NCBI GenBank assembly: GCA_024709245.1
Contig: JANJXB010000012.1
Span: 1 to 42,714 of the forward strand
From: Acholeplasmataceae bacterium
Lineage (GTDB): Bacteria > Bacillota_I > Bacilli_A > Acholeplasmatales > Acholeplasmataceae
Length of the DNA stretch: 42,714 bases
Direction of reading: 5' to 3'
Below, piece after piece: positions 39,690 to 42,714 of the stretch (position 1 is the first letter of the stretch; every line of letters starts with the position of its first letter). The notes beneath the pieces were generated by a model. The model had not been told where the DNA came from. It saw nothing but the letters and a program-made list of their open reading frames with translations, and made no database searches. The translations under genes and the position numbers were made by a program.

Positions 39690-40564
39690 CGCTTGATGTT
39701 AATATCGATTAATTCTTCTTTACTAAAGATGTATTTTGTTTTACAGAAGTGACACTCAATTTCAGCTTGACCATCTTCATGAATGAGAGAATGCAGTGTT
39801 TCCTCATCTAACGCAGATAAGGATCGTGCAAAGCCTGATTTCGAACAATGACAGGTATATGAAATGTCTTTCTTTGTTAAAATTTGTTCCGTGCCCGATG
39901 CTAAAAGAGTTAATATATCTTCAGGAGTCTTTCCAGATTGGATGAGCGAAGAAACTGGAGGTAACTTTGAGATCAGTGCTTCAACTTGTGTGATGGTTTC
40001 TTCTGTGCATGCTGGCATCACTTGTAAGATATATCCACCACTTGCAAGAACTGATTGATCAATATCCACCAGAACACCTACCCCGACAGATGCCGGTGTT
40101 TGTTCGGAAATGACAAAATAATAAGTGAAATCATCACCAATTTCTCCGGTTTGAAGTTCAGAAGATGAGGTGAAATAATCTTTCATCCCTAAGTCTTTAG
40201 TAACATGAAGGAATCCTTGACCTACACCTTGACCGACATTCAGTTTTCCCTTTTTTGGACCATCCTCATACTTTAAATAGACGTGAGGGTTTTGAATCTC
40301 ACCACGAACTTCGCCAAACGAATTCGCTTCAACAAGCATCACACCAATGGGACCATCCCCTTTAATTCTCAGTGTTATTTTTTCTTCGTTTTTATACATC
40401 AATCCCATCATCGCGGAAACGGTGAGAAAACGACCGAGTGCAGCAGTAGCTGTCGGCCATGTGTCGTGGATTGTTCTCGCCTTTTCAACCAAATGCGTTG
40501 AACTTGCGACATAGATTCTAACCGTTTGGTTGTATGCGGTTGCTATTAAAGCGTAATCGTTCAT
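39680..40564 (-). CDS. hslO: Redox-regulated chaperonin Hsp33
   Basis: 294 residues. The redox switch is intact: C238/C240 (CxC in YTCHCSKSG) and C271/C274 (CxxC in CHFCKTKYIF). These bind zinc when reduced; oxidation unfolds the C-terminal part and activates chaperone function. N-terminal motifs ATAALGRFLTVSAMMGLMYK and IKGDGPIGVMLVEA fit. GGAGATAG precedes the ATG. Divergent from dusB. Confidence 0.96.
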   Translation of the reverse strand: MNDYALIATAYNQTVRIYVASSTHLVEKARTIHDTWPTATAALGRFLTVSAMMGLMYKNEEKITLRIKGDGPIGVMLVEANSFGEVRGEIQNPHVYLKYEDGPKKGKLNVGQGVGQGFLHVTKDLGMKDYFTSSSELQTGEIGDDFTYYFVISEQTPASVGVGVLVDIDQSVLASGGYILQVMPACTEETITQVEALISKLPPVSSLIQSGKTPEDILTLLASGTEQILTKKDISYTCHCSKSGFARSLSALDEETLHSLIHEDGQAEIECHFCKTKYIFSKEELIDINIKRKK

Positions 40565-40586
40565 GGTATCTATCTCCTACTTATCC

Positions 40587-40595
40587 ATTGTAGCA
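40587..40595 (-). promoter_or_regulatory. hslO promoter (extended -10)
   Basis: On the - strand TGC then TACAAT (40587-40592), within TATGCTACAAT. No clear -35. It partly faces the dusB promoter, whose -35 starts 4 bases away. Confidence 0.6.
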
Positions 40596-40598
40596 TAA

Positions 40599-40627
40599 TT
40601 GAAACTTGTCACTGTATGTGATACAAT
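40599..40627 (+). promoter_or_regulatory. dusB promoter
   Basis: TTGAAA (40599-40604), 17 bases, TACAAT (40622-40627) with TGA extended -10. It probably also drives the tRNA-Ser gene. Confidence 0.8.
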
Positions 40628-40644
40628 GAATCAGGTGAAAAACA

Positions 40645-41613
40645 ATGAGTTTTAAAATCGGCAATCTTGTCATAGAAAACAAAATCATTCTTGCACCAAT
40701 GGCTGGAGTTTCCAACAGTCCATTTCGTATTTTATCCAGACAATACGGTGCGGGTCTTGTTTATGCCGAAATGGTTTCAGATAAAGGACTCATTTATCAG
40801 AATGAAAAAACGAAGCGTTTGTTATACATGACCGACTATGAAAAACCCATGGCACAGCAAATCTTTGGTAGTGATTTAAAGACGATGGTTGAAGCTGCGT
40901 TATACATTGATCAAAACTCAAATTGTGACATCATTGATATCAACATGGGTTGTCCTGTTCCTAAAGTAGCAATCAAAGCACAAGCCGGTGCTTCATTGAT
41001 GAAAAATCCGGATTTAATTTATGATATTGTTTCTGAAATTGTTAAAAAAGTGAAGAAACCAGTCTCTGTGAAAATCAGAAGTGGTTGGGATCACAGCAGT
41101 GTCAATGCTGTTGAAGTTGCAAAAAGAATTGAAGCAGCGGGTGCAAGTGCAATTACTGTTCACGCGAGAACCAGATCACAAGGCTATGGAGGATTTGCTG
41201 ATTTGGATGTGATTAAGGCAGTCAAAGAAGCCGTCAAGATTCCGGTGATTGGGAATGGAGATGTTATTGACGGTCCTTCAGCAAAACGTATGCTTGAGTA
41301 TACCGGTTGTGATGCTGTGATGATTGGAAGAGGTGCTTTAGGTAATCCATGGATTTTTAGAGAAATCGATCAGTATTTGAAAGATGGAACTTTATTGGAA
41401 AGACCTTCACATCAAGAAATCAAAGAAATGATGATCAGACACATGGAATCTTTGGTAGAATTAAAGGGAGAACACACTGCGATTCTTGAAATGAGAAGTC
41501 ATGGTCCTTGGTACTTAAGAGGCATTGATCATGCATCAACTTTAAGAAAACAGTTATCTCAAGCAAAGACGAAAGACGAATTCATTCAGTACATTGAAGC
41601 GTTTTTTAGTTGA
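40645..41613 (+). CDS. dusB: tRNA-dihydrouridine synthase
   Basis: 322 residues. FMN barrel opening ILAPMAGVSNSPFR, catalytic C103 in NMGCPVPKV, SVKIRSGWD, HARTRSQGY and GNGDVIDGPSA, MIGRGALGNPW. It reduces uridines in the tRNA D-loop with NADPH. AGGTGA lies 7 bases before the ATG. The stop is only 7 bases upstream of a tRNA-Ser gene, with no terminator between. Confidence 0.95.
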   Translation: MSFKIGNLVIENKIILAPMAGVSNSPFRILSRQYGAGLVYAEMVSDKGLIYQNEKTKRLLYMTDYEKPMAQQIFGSDLKTMVEAALYIDQNSNCDIIDINMGCPVPKVAIKAQAGASLMKNPDLIYDIVSEIVKKVKKPVSVKIRSGWDHSSVNAVEVAKRIEAAGASAITVHARTRSQGYGGFADLDVIKAVKEAVKIPVIGNGDVIDGPSAKRMLEYTGCDAVMIGRGALGNPWIFREIDQYLKDGTLLERPSHQEIKEMMIRHMESLVELKGEHTAILEMRSHGPWYLRGIDHASTLRKQLSQAKTKDEFIQYIEAFFS

Positions 41614-41620
41614 TGTATCC

Positions 41621-41712
41621 GGAAGAGTATCGAAGTGGTTATAACGAGCTGCCCTCGAAATGCAGTTACCCTCATAAGGGGTACGTGGGTTCGAATCCCA
41701 TCTCTTCCGCCA
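41621..41712 (+). tRNA. tRNA-Ser(CGA)
   Basis: 92 bases including encoded CCA. Acceptor GGAAGAG pairs with CTCTTCC (41702-41708), discriminator G. D-stem TCG/CGA. Anticodon loop CTCGAAA gives anticodon CGA at 41656-41658 (reads UCG). The anticodon stem has four pairs plus a C-T mismatch at the base next to the loop (41653/41661). A long variable arm TACCC...GGGTA is class II, serine type. T-stem GTGGG/CCCAT with loop TTCGAAT. Confidence 0.93.
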
Positions 41713-41724
41713 TCTAACTAGAAT

Positions 41725-41754
41725 AGGTCTGATACACTAATCAGGCCTTTTTTT
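41725..41754 (+). terminator. Intrinsic terminator after tRNA-Ser
   Basis: AGGTCTGAT (41725-41733) pairs with ATCAGGCCT (41740-41748), one T-G pair, loop ACACTA, followed by Ts to 41754. Confidence 0.85.
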
Positions 41755-41882
41755 GTGCTTAAATATGGCCAAAATAACCAAAATAAGCTTATTATTAGCC
41801 AATTTTCACGTTTTTTAGCACAGTCATGTCAATTTAGGGAAGCTGAAACTAGTATGCTAATCATAACTTCAACTCAACTTTT

Positions 41883-41990
41883 TACACGATTTGAGCAAGG
41901 GGTGCTAAAAATTCTGCACGATATGAAGAGGGGGTGCTAAAAATATTACACGATTTGGGTGGGGGTGCTAAAATTCTACACGATTTGAAA
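41883..41990. repeat. Four tandem 30-32-bp repeats (IS-end-like)
   Basis: The core CACGATTTG or variant occurs at 41885, 41917, 41949 and 41979 (spacing 32, 32, 30). Each of the last three is preceded by GGGGTGCTAAAA and a short AT stretch. Units are joined without spacers and differ by a few bases. Arrays of short repeats at an end are seen in some insertion sequences, such as the IS21 family; no transposase is in the window, so the element type is inference. Confidence 0.8.
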
Positions 41991-42084
41991 TGCGATCACT
42001 AGAATCAATGCAAATATCAAATAATTGTAGGTCTTTACTTGTTTCTTGATTTAAATATGAAAAGAATAGATCTTGATTTTAATT

Positions 42085-42171
42085 GGTGACATATGATGAC
42101 AATTATGATGACAACTTATATAACTACATTGGTGACAAAAATGGTGACATATGGTGACAATAATGATGACA
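42085..42171. repeat. Seven GRTGACA boxes
   Basis: GGTGACA or GATGACA begins at 42085, 42095, 42107, 42131, 42143, 42153 and 42165; steps are 10, 12, 24, 12, 10 and 12. The first three and last three form the same spaced triplet repeated 58 bases apart. The final box overlaps the -35 of the next gene. Looks like an array of protein-binding sites. Confidence 0.85.
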
Positions 42172-42194
42172 AACTTGTAAAATATTGATATAAT
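42166..42194 (+). promoter_or_regulatory. Promoter of AlbA_2 gene
   Basis: ATGACA (42166-42171), 17 bases, TATAAT (42189-42194) with TGA extended -10 (42186-42188). The -35 is part of the seventh GRTGACA box. Confidence 0.75.
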
Positions 42195-42216
42195 TTAATT
42201 AATTAAGGTGTTAATG

Positions 42217-42714
42217 ATGAAGTTGATAGAAAATAATGCCAATGAATTTAAACTTTTTTAAATGACAAGTTCGAAAAAGTCGTTGTATCTTTTCTTAACT
42301 CAAAAGATGGAGGTAACATTTATCTTGGGGTTGATGATTTAGGACAACCTGTAGGTTTAAAAGAAGTAGATAAGACACAATTAGAAGTCAAAGATAGAAT
42401 CAAGAACAACATAAGTCCTTCCACATTAGGCTTATTTGATGTTGTGATTGAAGAAATGAACAATCAACAGATAATTCATGTAATTATTGCAAGTGGAACT
42501 GATAATCCATATTACATAAAACGAAAAGGCATGTCGCCAGAAGGGTGCTTCATAAGAATAGGCAGTTCAGTTGAATCCATGAATAATGAGATGATTATTG
42601 ACCTTTTTTCTAGAAGAACCAAGAACTCGCTTAAATCAATTATTTCTCCCCAACAAAGTTTGACTTTTTCGCAACTAAAAATTTTCTATGAAGAGGTTGG
42701 GTATGAAATTGGAG
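42217..42714 (+). pseudogene. AlbA_2 (Schlafen-type) domain protein, frame broken, 3' end outside window
   Basis: From ATG 42217 (AAGGTG 6 bases before) the frame reads MKLIENNANEFKLF and stops at TAA 42259-42261. The -1 frame continues at once as LNDKFEKVVVSFLNSKDGG, then NIYLGVDDLGQPVGL, and stays open to the window end. Joined, it is a clear AlbA_2 N-terminal domain: E near the start, then GGNIYLGVDD, the domain that binds nucleic acid or acts as nuclease in Schlafen-like proteins; GSSVESM appears later. The break is inside six Ts (42254-42259); one more T would restore the frame. Downstream frame has no start codon of its own. It may be decayed, phase-variable, frameshifted in translation, or misread. 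Confidence 0.8.

Larger units (their letters stand above)
41755..42213. other. Gene-free accessory region with two repeat arrays
   Basis: No credible coding sequence on either strand in about 460 bases. It is AT-rich and holds two unrelated repeat arrays (41883-41990 and 42085-42171) and a promoter for the gene beyond. TTTTTTAGCAC at 41810-41820 is an inverted copy of the GTGCTAAAA core of the first array. A short open frame across 41755-41940 runs through the repeats and has no ribosome site. Confidence 0.75.

Noticed and set aside
41755-41940. Small 61-codon gene after the tRNA terminator
   Set aside because: It runs through the tandem repeats, has no ribosome site or promoter and no recognisable protein features.
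41883-41990. CRISPR array
   Set aside because: The 30-32-bp units abut with no unique spacers, the copies differ from one another, and no cas gene is in the window.

Overview
The window looks like chromosome from a low-GC member of the Firmicutes/Mollicutes border (Acholeplasma, Izemoplasma or Haloplasma type). TGA is used as a stop (for example after the first DHH gene and ttcA) and Trp is TGG, so this is not a Mycoplasma/Spiroplasma code. Gene order echoes Bacillus blocks: dnaX-ybaB-recR, rpoE-pyrG-fba, tilS-hpt-ftsH with an S4 protein and lysS, and hslO next to dusB. The host assignment is inference; no rRNA is present to settle it.

Layout: 1-4352 (+) is a tight housekeeping operon: two tandem NrnA-like DHH phosphoesterases, a TtcA-like tRNA thiolase, an MgtC/SapB membrane protein and mnmE. 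4385-7254 (+) is dnaX-ybaB-recR plus a small membrane protein. 7258-11858 (+) holds rpoE, a YgjV/GNAT-like protein, pyrG behind a CTP-sensing type attenuator, and fba behind a cre-like box. 11884-13529 (-) is an oxidoreductase plus an HTH/membrane-protein pair; 13708-15072 (+) is an aldehyde dehydrogenase. 15195-23222 is an envelope region: a small lipoprotein, an 865-residue FN3-like lipoprotein, a MacB/LolCDE-like ABC exporter and an unrecognised four-helix membrane protein. 23260-28795 (-) is tilS-hpt-ftsH-rqcP-lysS, with maf divergent from it.

29497-39647 (+) is a five-gene, translationally coupled glycoside operon (GH13, GH36, GH2, GH3, GPH symporter). None of the enzymes has a signal peptide, so imported oligosaccharides would be split in the cytoplasm. 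A near-perfect palindromic LacI/CcpA-type operator sits just after the promoter. hslO (-) and dusB (+) follow, and dusB runs into a tRNA-Ser(CGA) gene.

After the tRNA terminator the character changes. 41755-42213 has no gene but carries two separate repeat arrays: four 30-32-bp tandem units resembling insertion-sequence ends, and seven GRTGACA boxes spaced by about one or two helical turns, the last of which is also the -35 of a promoter. That promoter drives an AlbA_2 (Schlafen-type) gene whose frame is broken at a T6 tract and which runs off the window. This is the accessory part of the window and the best place to look for something new. Other notable points are the pyrG reiterative-transcription attenuator, the two cre-like sites in positions suiting opposite effects, and the bidirectional terminators at convergent gene ends.
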